64,000 nucleotides of DNA from Komarekiella atlantica HA4396-MV6 (GTDB taxonomy: Bacteria > Cyanobacteriota > Cyanobacteriia > Cyanobacteriales > Nostocaceae). Both the position numbers and the translations under genes were made by a program. Below the pieces are notes generated by a model that was given only the letters and a program-made list of their open reading frames with translations, was not told the origin of the DNA and made no database searches. Shown here piece by piece: positions 45,823-55,260 of the stretch (position 1 is the first letter of the stretch; the number at the start of each line of letters is the position of its first letter). Where the stretch lies: NCBI GenBank assembly GCA_019359395.1, contig JAHHHK010000001.1:62001-126000 (forward strand), in the 5' to 3' direction.

Positions 45823-47100
45823 ATGCATCCTTCAGTCCCTTCTACCTTAGCTCCTGAAAATTGGCCTTTTAGCCTGGAATGGTTGCCAAAACCCGCTTAC
45901 ATGGTAGGTGGTGCTGTGCGGGATGCGATTCTCGGCAGAAGTCGTGAATATCTGGACTTAGATTTTGTTATACCATCTGATGCGGTAAAAGCAGCAAGAG
46001 CGATCGCTCGTCATTATAAAGCTGGTTTTGTCTTACTCGACCCAAAACGGCGAATTGCTCGTGTGGTGTTTCCTCACGCCACGGCTGATTTTGCCCAACA
46101 GGAAGGAGTTAGCTTAGAAGTTGACTTGCATAGAAGAGATTTTACAGTCAATGCGATCGCCTATAATCCCCATACGCAAGAAATCATCGACCCTCTGCAA
46201 GGCTATGCCGATTTACAACAGGGTATTTTGCGAATGGTATCAGCCGCGAACTTAGAAGACGACCCTTTGCGGCTAATGCGAGCTTATCGCCAGGCCGCTC
46301 AACTGAATTTTACCATTGAGCCAGCCACCCAAGCCACAATTCGCTCATTAGCATCACACATCAGCACAGTCGCCGCAGAACGAGTTAGGGTAGAAATCGG
46401 CTATCTGCTAGCAAATTCTCAGGGTACTCCTTGGATAACTAGTGCTTGGAAAGATGGTTTACTTGCTCCTTTCTTCAAAAACGCCACGCGTGAAAGCTTG
46501 ATTAAACTAGCAGCAGTTGATAAAGCGGCTGATTTAGTTGCTCAAAACTGGCAACAATTAGGAGTAAAACTACAAGAGTATGTACGCGATACCATTAAAA
46601 CTACTTGGTTAGGTATTGCCAAACTTGCTTGTCTAGTCAACCCAAACCCAGAAGTAGCAGAAATTGAGCTACAGAAATTAACTTATAGCCGTGCGGAAAT
46701 TCGAGGTGTAACTACATCTTTGAGACTATTCCCGCAACTCAAAGTAGCTAACATGCCTTTGCGAGAACAATATTTTTTGTTCCGGGACGCAGATATGATG
46801 TTTGCTGCTACAGCAGTGCTAGCTATAGCACTTGATAATTTGGTAGAGGTGATGTCTGGCGACAAGCTACTACACACTTACGCGCCGTTGATCAACCGCT
46901 ACCTTAACCCTGATGATCTGGTCGCTCATCCCATCCCCTTAGTGAGTGGGAAGGAGCTGATTATAGCATTAGATATCCCAGCTTCACCAACAATTGGCAA
47001 ATTGTTAGCAGAGATTAGCATAGCCCAAGCTGAGGCGAGAGTGACTACGGTAGAAGATGCGATCGCTTATGCCCGTCAGTTACTTGAGAGTCTAGAATAG
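45823..47100 (+). CDS. cca: CCA-adding tRNA nucleotidyltransferase
   Basis: 425-residue class II nucleotidyltransferase. N-terminal catalytic domain: YMVGGAVRDAILGR and DLDFVIPS (metal-binding carboxylates), RRDFTVNAIAY, then the RNA-binding motif DDPLRLMRAYRQAAQLNF. The C-terminal part is diverged as in cyanobacterial enzymes that may only add CC or A; I cannot decide which from sequence. ATG at 45823 (MHPSVPST) is preferred to the TTG at 45808. Confidence 0.9.
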   Translation: MHPSVPSTLAPENWPFSLEWLPKPAYMVGGAVRDAILGRSREYLDLDFVIPSDAVKAARAIARHYKAGFVLLDPKRRIARVVFPHATADFAQQEGVSLEVDLHRRDFTVNAIAYNPHTQEIIDPLQGYADLQQGILRMVSAANLEDDPLRLMRAYRQAAQLNFTIEPATQATIRSLASHISTVAAERVRVEIGYLLANSQGTPWITSAWKDGLLAPFFKNATRESLIKLAAVDKAADLVAQNWQQLGVKLQEYVRDTIKTTWLGIAKLACLVNPNPEVAEIELQKLTYSRAEIRGVTTSLRLFPQLKVANMPLREQYFLFRDADMMFAATAVLAIALDNLVEVMSGDKLLHTYAPLINRYLNPDDLVAHPIPLVSGKELIIALDIPASPTIGKLLAEISIAQAEARVTTVEDAIAYARQLLESLE

Positions 47101-47140
47101 TTTTAGGGGAAGCGCATAACCCACATCAGGTAGATAAAAG

Positions 47141-47761
47141 ATGGTACACAGCTTCATATTCCCACAAGAAACAATTGCCAGCATTCAGGAAAGGATAGAA
47201 GTCCTGGAAAGATGCCTAAATGATGCTAACCCGCAAGATGAGGCAATGGCGGAGATACTTGAGTTGGCTAATAGTCGGCAAATATCTCTTAGTCAGCTTA
47301 AAGAGGAAGCAAGACAAATGCTACATCAACTTCATAAATTTATGAAGTTAGATAAGAAGTTAAAAGAAAAAGAACAACAGGGTGATTTATCTATTCTGCT
47401 TTTTATTAGATACAATTTCCTATACAAGGAAATTATGGATAAATACTGGGACTTTTTTCTAAACAAAAAAGGTAGAGAAGCCGTTAAAGCAATGGCCTTG
47501 AGCTTAGGCAAGTTTTATATGGAATTGAGAAAAGAATTTAGTTTTAAAGATTATGGAAAAGATGAACTATACATTATTGTGGAAACCCTAAAACACATAA
47601 CACAATCTGTAATCACGGTTGCATTCAAGATTAACATATTACCTGAAGAAAAATTTAAGGCACTTAACTTGGGGGATATCACTCCTCAAGAATCGGAAAC
47701 TATGCTGACTTCTTTGGCATCTACGAAAAAATGGGATCAGGTGTATAGAAAACTTGCATAG
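47141..47761 (+). CDS. Unknown protein coupled to a Doc-type toxin
   Basis: 206 residues: helical, with a coiled coil at about 75-95 (KLDKKLKEKEQQGD) and a Lys-rich core; C-terminus LTSLASTKKWDQVYRKLA. It has no AbrB, Phd or ribbon-helix-helix signature. Its stop overlaps the downstream doc start by 8 bases, so the two are translationally coupled; by position it could be the antitoxin, though it is much longer than the usual 60-90 residues. Assignment is inference. Confidence 0.6.
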   Translation: MVHSFIFPQETIASIQERIEVLERCLNDANPQDEAMAEILELANSRQISLSQLKEEARQMLHQLHKFMKLDKKLKEKEQQGDLSILLFIRYNFLYKEIMDKYWDFFLNKKGREAVKAMALSLGKFYMELRKEFSFKDYGKDELYIIVETLKHITQSVITVAFKINILPEEKFKALNLGDITPQESETMLTSLASTKKWDQVYRKLA

Positions 47762-48077
47762 TCCTAAATTCATTGAAAAAGTAGATGTGTTAAGTATACA
47801 TAGTAAGCAGATTAGCCTGTATGGTGGCTCACTTGGTATACGTGATGAAGGTTTGCTAGATTCTGCTATTTCCCAACCCCAAGCAACCTTTGGGGGACAA
47901 CTTTTACATCCCACAATCTTGGAACAAGCAGCAGCATACCTATTTCACATCACTAATAACCATGCTTTTATAGATGGTAATAAGCGAACTGCTTTTGATG
48001 TCATGGTGACATTTTTGAACATGAATGATTATGAACTTAATATAACACCAGAAGAAGCTTATGAATTAACGATATAG
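47754..48077 (+). CDS. doc: Doc/Fic-type toxin interrupted by an amber stop
   Basis: 107 residues from a TTG start (HSPKFIEKVDVLSIHSKQI). The Fic core is complete: YGGSLGIRDEGLLDSAIS and HAFIDGNKRTAFDVMV with the catalytic His and the Lys typical of kinase-type Doc. After EEAYELTI a TAG stops the frame at 48075. The same frame continues for 23 sense codons reading VAENNINKEELIVILKKY and on, to a TAA at 48147, exactly like the C-terminal helix of intact relatives. The stop thus looks like a point nonsense mutation that trims the last helix. Confidence 0.8.
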   Translation: MHSPKFIEKVDVLSIHSKQISLYGGSLGIRDEGLLDSAISQPQATFGGQLLHPTILEQAAAYLFHITNNHAFIDGNKRTAFDVMVTFLNMNDYELNITPEEAYELTI

Positions 48078-48245
48078 GTTGCTGAAAACAATATTAATAA
48101 GGAAGAATTGATAGTGATACTGAAAAAGTATATTACAGAACTTATTTAAAATATTGATAAAAAATAGTCCTATCGTCTAACTGGATAAATTTATTAACAT
48201 TAACTGTCAAGAGATAGGATTTAACAAAATAAAATCTACAATTTT

Positions 48246-48602
48246 CTACCTCAAAAGCCTATCTAAAATACTTTTGCCACAAGCATAAAGCTCCCTATCA
48301 TTGCTGTCTTGAGTAAGTAGTAAAAACGCTTCCCATTCATCAGGAGTGATACGTAGATACTCACTAGGTTTATAATTATCTGCCGATGCTCGCATTTTTT
48401 GCGATTCATTAGACTTCGACTTTATTTTTAGATAGCGTCCTCGATTTCCTGTGTAGCGAACCTTGACTTCCCACAAACGACCACTACTATCTTGTATCTT
48501 CGCCTCACCTAGATAATCTTTACCACCATGCCATATTTCGTTCCATAATTCAGCAGTACCCTTGCCTAACTTATATAACCCTACAAGCTCGGATGTATTC
48601 AT
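48246..48602 (-). CDS. Hypothetical protein
   Basis: 118 residues, no membrane segment. N-terminal MNTSELVGLYKLGKGTAELW, a central basic region with VRYTGNRGRYLKIKSKS, and a C-terminal helix near DEWEAFLLLTQDSND. I recognise no family. It stands on the minus strand after chlH, with a gap of 63 bases, and may be the last gene of no operon, as chlH ends convergent to nothing here. Its ATG follows directly on an AT-rich stretch. Confidence 0.5.
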   Translation of the reverse strand: MNTSELVGLYKLGKGTAELWNEIWHGGKDYLGEAKIQDSSGRLWEVKVRYTGNRGRYLKIKSKSNESQKMRASADNYKPSEYLRITPDEWEAFLLLTQDSNDRELYACGKSILDRLLR

Positions 48603-48665
48603 CTTTATTACCTAGAAAAGAACAGCTAATAAATCTCATCTTGTTCCTTTTATAACTTGAGATTA

Positions 48666-51600
48666 CTAAACCGTCACTCCTTCCAACTCTTCATCCGTCA
48701 ATTCATACAACTGGCGCAACTTATCCAACTTATCAGCATCCGCTAGCCAGAAACCACGTCCATGCGCCTCTAACATTCTCCCCAAAATATTACGAAAAGC
48801 TTCAGGATTTGCCTTACGTAATTTCTCCGCCATGTCTGCATCTAAAGCATAAGTATCAGCCGCTTGATCGTATACCCAATCATCGGTAAAATCGGCAGTA
48901 CCACCCCAACCAATCAATGCCGTCATTCGCTGAGAAATTTCAAACGCACCACCAGAACCTTGATTTGCCATTGCTTGGGCCCATTTGGGATTTACTAACT
49001 TGGTGCGATACTCCATCCGTAGTAAATCATCTAAATTCCGGGGTGTGGTATCTTTGGAAAAACTTTCCACAAAGCTGGTTGTCACTTTCTTACCGCGTTG
49101 TTTTTCTGCTGCCTTTTTCAAACCGCCCGTATTGGCGTAATATTCTTGAATATCAGTTAAACCATATTCTACCGAATCGATTTCTTGAACAATGCGATCG
49201 CTTGTTTTTAATAAAGTATTCAACACCTCTGGTCTAGCCTGGCCTTTATCTTGTCTCCCGTAGCTAAACACATTGCGACTTTGCCAAGTATTGCCTAACT
49301 CCTCGCCAGATTCCCAGTTCCCATCCACAACTCTATCATTGACCAAAGAGCCAAAATCACCAGCCGGGTTAGAAAACAATCTCGCCGATACATTTTCCAC
49401 ACCTTGTGCTTTTAAAGCCAAAGCATGTTTTCTAATAAAATTCTGGTCTTCCGATTCATCAGCATCAGTTGCTCGTTGAAACAAATCATCCAACAATTCG
49501 ATAATATTTACAAAACTATCCCGGAAAATTCCCGATAAATTTCCCAAGATATCAATGCGGGGATGTCCAACCTCCGCCAACGGTTTTAATTGATAACGAA
49601 CAATTCTTCCAGTCCCTTCCTTAACAGGTTCAGCCCCCACCAATTCCAAAAGAATACCCAGAGATTCACCCTTAGTTTTAATCGCATCCAATCCCCATAA
49701 CATCACCGCTACCGTTTCAGGATACGCCCCATGTTCATCCAAATGCTGAGCAATAATTTTTCGAGCAATTTCTCGTCCCCGTTCATAAGCCGCAGGTGAA
49801 GGCATACGATAAGGATCTAAAGCATGAATATTCCTACCCGTAGGCAACACTCCAGCCCCATCCCGCAACAAATCACCACCAGGCGCAGGAGGAATAAACT
49901 CCCCATTCAATCCCCGCAAAAGATTAGTTAACTCATCAGTAGTTTGCATCAACAAACCTGTAATTTCTCTTTCTTCCTCTTCTCTGTATACTCCCTTCGG
50001 GTTCGCAGTCGCCTGCGGAGGGAAACCCTCCCGCAGCGCTGTCTCACCGTGCCTCTGCGGTTCGTCTCCAAAATAAGCCTCCAAATACGCCGCCATATCC
50101 TCCTCATTCGGTGCTTCACCCAAAGTATGCAACCCAGAAGAAAACAAACGATTTTCTAACACTTGCAAATATTCGTATAACTTCACCAGATAATCATCAA
50201 AAGCATGAGCGCTAAACATCCGAATATTTTCTAGAGTAAAAGGAATTCCCAACCTTTTAGCATCCTCAAACGGACAATCTGCATCCAAACCACTATCTAC
50301 AATCTTTTTACAAATCCCTTCTTTCAGAACATAATTCTTTTGCGGGTCTTCTCGATATTCCGAGATTAAATCGCGCAACACCACCAATTCTTTGTACAAA
50401 CCAGCACGACCATAAGGCGGGACATTATGCGAAATCAACACACCATAACCGCGACGTTTTGCCAAAATCGATTCAGAAGGATTATTCGCGGCATATATAT
50501 ATAGATTAGGCAAATCTCCTAACAAGATATCTGACCAAGAATAACCTGTATTTCCCAAAGGAGAACCAGGCAACCATTCTACTGTACCGTGCATACCAAA
50601 GTGAACTATAGCATCAGCTTGAAATTCATTTTGTAACCATTTATAGTAAGCAGTATACTGAGGATGAGGGGTTAAATCTCGTTCAAACATTAAGCGCATG
50701 GGATCGCCTTGTATCCCCAAAGGTGGCTGTACCCCTATCCACACATTCCCTAACTGCACACCGCCAATTTGGAATTCATCACCGTAAGTTTTAATACCTG
50801 TTTCCGTCAGAGATTTCCATTGTTTTTCGATGCGGGAGGATTGCAGATATCCCAACCATTTTTCTAATGTGCGGACGTTGACGGTATTGTTTAGTAGAGA
50901 CATTGCATGCAACGTCTCTACATTAGTTGGGTATGATTCGTCTGCTTCTTTTACCCAGCGAATCAACTCTTCTCCGTCATCTGGCAAATCGCCGACGGTG
51001 TAACCTTGGTCTTTGAGTGCTTGAAGAAATTTCAGGAGACTGCGCGGGACATTTAATAATGCAGCTGTGCCGACAGCGCCGTAACCTGGAGGAAATCCAT
51101 ACAAAATAATCGCAATTTTACGTTCTGATGCAGGTTTTTGCCGCAATGCAACCCAGCTTTTGACCCTACCAATTAATCGCTGCACCCGTTCGGGAACCAG
51201 ATAAATATTTTCGCCCACCAAACCGCCGAGGGGAACAGTGTCAATTGCGCCATCCAATTCTGGCAAAGCGTACAACACTACACTTTGCAATCCGCCGACA
51301 CCTTGGCGCGTCCACGAGTGAATATCTTGAATTAGCAAGGGTGCAGCGACGATGTAGGGTACATTCTTGGCGGTGAGAATGCGCTTTGCTACTTCTATCT
51401 GGCGTCCTGCTTCCATTGAACCAGCAGGGCCACCCACCAGAGGAAAGCCAATTGTCGAAACAATAGCATCTACTCTAACTGCTTCATTGGAAAGTGAAGG
51501 TGTTTCAATATTTCCGAGTTGGCGTTGCTGAATTTCGTAATCAGTTGTCATCCAATCCCTTACTGCTACATGACCTTCCACACCGTTAATGAAGATGGGT

Positions 51601-52436
51601 AAAGGGATTAACCCGGCTTCCTCAAAACGGCGAATCAGTTGGGGAATATAGGGCTGTTTGGTGATGACGTGTTTACGGTAGAGTAAAATGCCGACGACGG
51701 GTTGTGTAGAGACGTTGCATGCAACAGGTTGTGTAGAGACGTTGCATGCAACGTCTCTACAGGAGGTTTGATACCATTCCAAATACTGACGAGGCGATTC
51801 AAAAAATCCGGGATAGTCGGGATGGAGTAATCCCATGTTGGGGGTTTCAATGGGTGGCGGAATATCGCCGACTTTTAAATCTAAGTATTTTTCTGCGAGT
51901 GTCCAAAATAATGAGGCGACGTTTTCTGAACCGCCAGCATTCCAGTAACCATAGATAATTAACCAGTTGCGTAAGTCTTGGACTTTTTGCACTGGTACAT
52001 ATTTGAGGAGTTTAGGGCCAATTTTTAAGAAGCTGATATAACCAGCAAGTTTGTCTTCTTCTCGTCCGTTGCTAAATTTGTCGAGGATGAATTTAACTGG
52101 TTTGGGCATTCCTTTGGGTTTGTCGCCAATGGCAAAAACGCCCAGCTTGGTTAAACTCATTAATTCCAAGGCTGACTCGAACACGAGGCGAATGGGAATT
52201 TTAGCAATGCGATCGCGCAGCCACAAAACCTGATCATAATCAAATAGCAAGCTGCCGAAAAATACATCAGCGCCATCAAGTGCTGCTTCCACCTCCAGGC
52301 GCTTAGTGCTAATATCGCGATCGCTAAACACCCGAATATCCAACTCTGGACAGCGAGAGTTAGCCAAAAAAGCTGCTTTCCTGTACAAGTCAGCGTTGAA
52401 CGATTCAAATCCAGCAATCAAGACGATGCGTTTCAT
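48666..52436 (-). CDS. chlH: Magnesium chelatase subunit H homologue carrying repeat-derived segments
   Basis: 1256-residue large subunit that binds protoporphyrin IX for Mg2+ insertion in chlorophyll synthesis. It has the ChlH-type N-terminal domain (DUF3479), not the CobN one, and the catalytic core GMHGTVEWLPGSPLGNTGYS, YAANNPSESILAKRRGYG and ISHNVPPYGRAGLYKEL. It is shorter than the main cyanobacterial ChlH (about 1330), so it may be a second copy with a condition-specific role. Three in-frame segments derive from dispersed repeats: genome 51700-51760, 50894-50921 and 49985-50060. Confidence 0.85.
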   Translation of the reverse strand: MKRIVLIAGFESFNADLYRKAAFLANSRCPELDIRVFSDRDISTKRLEVEAALDGADVFFGSLLFDYDQVLWLRDRIAKIPIRLVFESALELMSLTKLGVFAIGDKPKGMPKPVKFILDKFSNGREEDKLAGYISFLKIGPKLLKYVPVQKVQDLRNWLIIYGYWNAGGSENVASLFWTLAEKYLDLKVGDIPPPIETPNMGLLHPDYPGFFESPRQYLEWYQTSCRDVACNVSTQPVACNVSTQPVVGILLYRKHVITKQPYIPQLIRRFEEAGLIPLPIFINGVEGHVAVRDWMTTDYEIQQRQLGNIETPSLSNEAVRVDAIVSTIGFPLVGGPAGSMEAGRQIEVAKRILTAKNVPYIVAAPLLIQDIHSWTRQGVGGLQSVVLYALPELDGAIDTVPLGGLVGENIYLVPERVQRLIGRVKSWVALRQKPASERKIAIILYGFPPGYGAVGTAALLNVPRSLLKFLQALKDQGYTVGDLPDDGEELIRWVKEADESYPTNVETLHAMSLLNNTVNVRTLEKWLGYLQSSRIEKQWKSLTETGIKTYGDEFQIGGVQLGNVWIGVQPPLGIQGDPMRLMFERDLTPHPQYTAYYKWLQNEFQADAIVHFGMHGTVEWLPGSPLGNTGYSWSDILLGDLPNLYIYAANNPSESILAKRRGYGVLISHNVPPYGRAGLYKELVVLRDLISEYREDPQKNYVLKEGICKKIVDSGLDADCPFEDAKRLGIPFTLENIRMFSAHAFDDYLVKLYEYLQVLENRLFSSGLHTLGEAPNEEDMAAYLEAYFGDEPQRHGETALREGFPPQATANPKGVYREEEEREITGLLMQTTDELTNLLRGLNGEFIPPAPGGDLLRDGAGVLPTGRNIHALDPYRMPSPAAYERGREIARKIIAQHLDEHGAYPETVAVMLWGLDAIKTKGESLGILLELVGAEPVKEGTGRIVRYQLKPLAEVGHPRIDILGNLSGIFRDSFVNIIELLDDLFQRATDADESEDQNFIRKHALALKAQGVENVSARLFSNPAGDFGSLVNDRVVDGNWESGEELGNTWQSRNVFSYGRQDKGQARPEVLNTLLKTSDRIVQEIDSVEYGLTDIQEYYANTGGLKKAAEKQRGKKVTTSFVESFSKDTTPRNLDDLLRMEYRTKLVNPKWAQAMANQGSGGAFEISQRMTALIGWGGTADFTDDWVYDQAADTYALDADMAEKLRKANPEAFRNILGRMLEAHGRGFWLADADKLDKLRQLYELTDEELEGVTV
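49985..50060. repeat. In-frame repeat block inside chlH (third)
   Basis: GC-rich block with GTTCGCAGTCGCCTGCGGAG and arms CTGCGGAGGG-AAA-CCCTCCCGCAG (one bulge). The CGCAGTCGCCTGCGG core also occurs at 54143-54157 in an intergenic repeat. It codes for a charged, low-complexity stretch (QRHGETALREGFPPQATANP) in the protein. Confidence 0.55.
50894..50921. repeat. In-frame GTAGAGAC palindrome inside chlH (second)
   Basis: 28-base palindrome GTAGAGACATTGCA-TGCAACGTCTCTAC with one mismatch per arm. It codes for NVETLHAMSL in the minus-strand protein. Confidence 0.75.
51700..51760. repeat. In-frame tandem 27-mer plus palindrome inside chlH (first)
   Basis: Two tandem 27-base units (51700-51726, 51727-51753) containing GTTGTGTAGAGACGTTGCAT, the second completed to a perfect 28-base palindrome (51733-51760). 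In the protein this gives the nine-residue unit VACNVSTQP twice. Confidence 0.85.
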
Positions 52437-53078
52437 GCCCGTAAGCCAAGAAATATTTCTTCACTTAGATCTTAAACATGCTTTCAGGCTGATTGTTAAA
52501 TATCTACCTACAGATTCAGGCCAGCCGCTTTTTTTCATCCGGCTCCTCTCGTATCTAGCCCAGTGATTTAGATAGTTGCGTATTAAATAATTGCCTGGTA
52601 CTTAGTTACGCTTTTTGATTACAGGTAGCTAGGCGTAAATAAATTCAAGTTTGTAATAGGGCCTTTAGTCCTGATAATCCTTGTTTTGAGCGATGAATCT
52701 CACTTACGAACTAGGATTTTATTTTATGTTAATTATACCTACCTACTTTGACGAGGAGTTATTATCTGAAGAATAATTGCGATCGCTGTATTTCCAGTTA
52801 TGGAAAAATAATTGGATTCTTTAGAATGCTGATAAATATTGCTAATTTTGCTTTTCTGTTACAATAGGTACTTTAAAAAGTAAATCTGATCATGGCAATT
52901 TTAGCTATTAGATTTGCTTATAGTTTAGTTCTTTATATTAGAATGGTAATGAGTGACATAACATCCTAATTACCTATTACCAATTGCTCAAAAGCACCAC
53001 ACTAAATGATTAATATAAATTCTTATTAAGAACCTAAAAAGGTTTTAACTATTCTGACAATATCTTAAGGAGAGAAAA
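52437..53078. other. Divergent intergenic region
   Basis: About 640 AT-rich bases between chlH and the amidase gene; both promoters must lie here. GGGCCTTTAGTCCTGATAAT at 52660 resembles a dispersed word. No gene or strong hairpin seen. Confidence 0.5.
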
Positions 53079-54020
53079 ATGAGATTTGGAATTGATATCG
53101 GGCATAATTGTCCACCAGACACAGGAGCCAGAGGAATCAAAGTTGAAGATAATTTAACATTAGATGTAGGCAATAGAGTTATAGCAAAGTTAAAAGCTTT
53201 AGGGCATGAAGTAATAGCATGTAAACCAGATGGTGCTGGTAGCGTACGCGATTCGCTTTCAAAAAGATGTGCTAGAGCTAATGCTAGTAATGTAGGCATT
53301 TTTGTGTCGATTCATTTTAACGCTTTCAACGGGCAAGCTAATGGCACAGAAGTATTTGCGACTAGCGAGAGGGGTAGGAAAATTGCTAAACCTGTATTAG
53401 ATGAAATCATCAAGTTGGGATTTTTTAATCGCGGCGTTAAGAGCGGTTCCCACTTGTATGTTCTGAGAAATACAGATATGCCAGCGATTCTGGTAGAAGG
53501 TTGCTTCATCGATTCCGCAAAAGATATGAATCTTTTTAACGCCGAAGCAATGGCCAATGCGATCGTCAAAGGCTTAACTGGACAAGTACCAAGTACACCT
53601 GTTAACCCCGTACCAGATGATGAGCAGAATGCAGATACCACTGTTCTCAGACTACAAAAAGCCTTAAATAGACTAAAAATAACTGATAAAAATGGTAAGA
53701 CATTAGTAGAAGATAATTCAATTGGGCCTAGCACACAATCTGCTGTACAAAAATTTCAGATTATTGCCGGGATTCAATCAACGGGAAACGCTGATCAAAC
53801 TACATGGAATGCAATCAATCTGATTTTGGCAAAAAGAATTGTCAGACCTAACCATGCTGGCGGCCCAGTTGTCAGATACTTGCAACACCGTTTAGGTATT
53901 GAAGTGGATGGTGTATATGGCCCCCAGACAGAAGCATCAATTAAGCAATTTCAAAAGCAAAATGGTTTAGTTGCTGATGGAATTGTGGGCGCAATAACTT
54001 GGCAAAAATTTATTGGTTAA
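53079..54020 (+). CDS. N-acetylmuramoyl-L-alanine amidase with two peptidoglycan-binding repeats
   Basis: 313 residues. Amidase_3 domain at about 1-170 (zinc ligands in DIGHNCPP, the Glu of VEDNLTLD, HFNAFNG and the catalytic Glu in AILVEGCFIDSA), then two PG_binding_1 repeats (about 185-245 and 255-313; LQKALNRL..., LQHRLGIEVDGVYGPQTEASIK). No signal peptide is visible, so export by another route or action on lysis is possible. ATG preceded by AAGGAG at ideal spacing. A strong hairpin follows the stop. Confidence 0.9.
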   Translation: MRFGIDIGHNCPPDTGARGIKVEDNLTLDVGNRVIAKLKALGHEVIACKPDGAGSVRDSLSKRCARANASNVGIFVSIHFNAFNGQANGTEVFATSERGRKIAKPVLDEIIKLGFFNRGVKSGSHLYVLRNTDMPAILVEGCFIDSAKDMNLFNAEAMANAIVKGLTGQVPSTPVNPVPDDEQNADTTVLRLQKALNRLKITDKNGKTLVEDNSIGPSTQSAVQKFQIIAGIQSTGNADQTTWNAINLILAKRIVRPNHAGGPVVRYLQHRLGIEVDGVYGPQTEASIKQFQKQNGLVADGIVGAITWQKFIG

Positions 54021-54034
54021 TGATTAATTATTAG

Positions 54035-54071
54035 TTATAAGTTGTTATTTATTGAGAATAACAACTTATAA
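54035..54071. terminator. 15-bp perfect hairpin behind the amidase gene
   Basis: TTATAAGTTGTTATT pairs perfectly with AATAACAACTTATAA across a 7-base loop. AT-rich and lacking a T tract, so it may act as an mRNA stabiliser or weak terminator. Confidence 0.5.
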
Positions 54072-54227
54072 AAATTAAAGAATTGTAGAGTGAAAAATGT
54101 TCCGGCACGCCTGCCGCAGGATGCCCAAAGAGCTGTAGGGCGAACGCAGTCGCCTGCGGTTCGCGTTAGCGTCTCGTAAGAGAGGAAAACCCTAAGCGAA
54201 GTTTGGATGCCTGTCTTGAAAAGTTGA

Positions 54228-54268
54228 GCCACTGCGTTGGACGGGTTTCCCGGCTTGTAGCAAGTGGC
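54228..54268 (+). repeat. GCCACT...AGTGGC repeat, second copy
   Basis: Starts GCCACTGCGTTGG and ends CAAGTGGC; related over its length to 14947-14988 with substitutions in the middle. Confidence 0.55.
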
Positions 54269-54378
54269 GTTCCTGGGTTGGGAAACCCCGTTTGCATGAT
54301 TGCGTCTTCCCTTCCCTTTTCTCCTTTCCCCTTTAATCAAGAAGTATTGCAACACAGGCAAGCATCCTGGGGAGCATT

Positions 54379-55260
54379 TCAATTAATCCTTTTTCTGACT
54401 AATTCTGGAATTTGGGAAGGACGTTCGGCTACTGGAACATGTACTTTTTTTAAAGCAGCTAATTTACTTTGAGCTGTACCGAAGTTAGAATCACGTCCGA
54501 CAACCGTTGCCAAAGTTCCAGTCTGACGCCAACTTTTTCCTGGTGGTGCTTGTCTGCCGGCAATGTAAGCAATTACTGGTTTATCAATGGCTTCAGCAAT
54601 GTACCGCGCCGCAGCTTCTTCACTACCTCCACCAGGTTGACCGACTAAAACGATCGCCTGTGTAGTTTCATCTTCATCGAGAATTTGCAGCCATTGCAGA
54701 AACGAAGAACCGACGATTGCATCACTCCCAATACTGACACTAATTGACTGCCCTAAATTAGCTTTGGTCAATTCTAAGGCAACTTCGTAGGTGAGGGTGC
54801 TGCTACGGCTGACGATGCCGACTGGCCCAGGAGTATAGAATTCACTAGGGTGAGTTCCTAAAAGAATTTTACCCGGTACAATGATCCCAGGACTATTTGG
54901 CCCTACTACAAGAGTTTCACACGCCTCGGCTTTGCGAAGTAATTGCACCATATCTAAAGGCGGTACACCAGCAGTGATAATAATTATCTGACCAATATTA
55001 GATGCGATCGCTTCCAATGCCGCATCTAATACTTGGAAAGGGTGTACACAAATAATCGTTGTATCAATTGCTCCAAATTCTGCTATCACCTCCTCTACCA
55101 AGTCAAATACTGGCAGATCGTTGAGTTGCTGTCCACCACATCCAGGATTGACACCAGCTACCAAATTTGTGCCATAAGCTTTCATTTGAGCAATATGAGT
55201 TCCTGAGATGAATTCACAAAAGCCTTGAATTAGCACTTTACTGTCTGGTGTTAAGTTCAT
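54379..55260 (-). CDS. sucD: Succinyl-CoA ligase alpha-subunit homologue lacking the catalytic His
   Basis: 293 residues with the CoA-binding Rossmann domain (about 1-125: VLIQGFCEFISGTH, YGTNLVAGVNPG) and ligase domain (VGPNSPGIIVPG, GIVSRSSTLTYE). In E. coli SucD the phosphohistidine (His246, GHAGA) and Glu208 (GEIGG) carry catalysis. Here position 246 is Gln (SWRQTGT) and 208 is Gln (VGQPGGG), read directly from the codons CAG and CAA. A standard ADP-forming reaction through a phosphohistidine is therefore unlikely. Same strand as sucC, 670 repeat-filled bases downstream of it. Confidence 0.85.
   Translation of the reverse strand: MNLTPDSKVLIQGFCEFISGTHIAQMKAYGTNLVAGVNPGCGGQQLNDLPVFDLVEEVIAEFGAIDTTIICVHPFQVLDAALEAIASNIGQIIIITAGVPPLDMVQLLRKAEACETLVVGPNSPGIIVPGKILLGTHPSEFYTPGPVGIVSRSSTLTYEVALELTKANLGQSISVSIGSDAIVGSSFLQWLQILDEDETTQAIVLVGQPGGGSEEAAARYIAEAIDKPVIAYIAGRQAPPGKSWRQTGTLATVVGRDSNFGTAQSKLAALKKVHVPVAERPSQIPELVRKRIN

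Larger units (their letters stand above)
54021..54378. other. Intergenic repeats between amidase and sucD
   Basis: About 358 bases: the hairpin at 54035, a repeat block (54090-54185) with CGCAGTCGCCTGCGG and GCGTCTCGTAAGAGAGG, and the GCCACT/AGTGGC repeat at 54228-54268. No gene; a frame crossing this block is accidental. Confidence 0.7.

Noticed and set aside
48666-52436. Considered CobN (cobaltochelatase) for the large chelatase gene
   Set aside because: The N-terminal domain and the GMHGTVEWLPG context follow ChlH/BchH, and the CobN-type N-terminus is absent.
54203-54472. Frames on both strands between the amidase and sucD genes
   Set aside because: They run over repeat blocks and into the sucD gene on the wrong strand.
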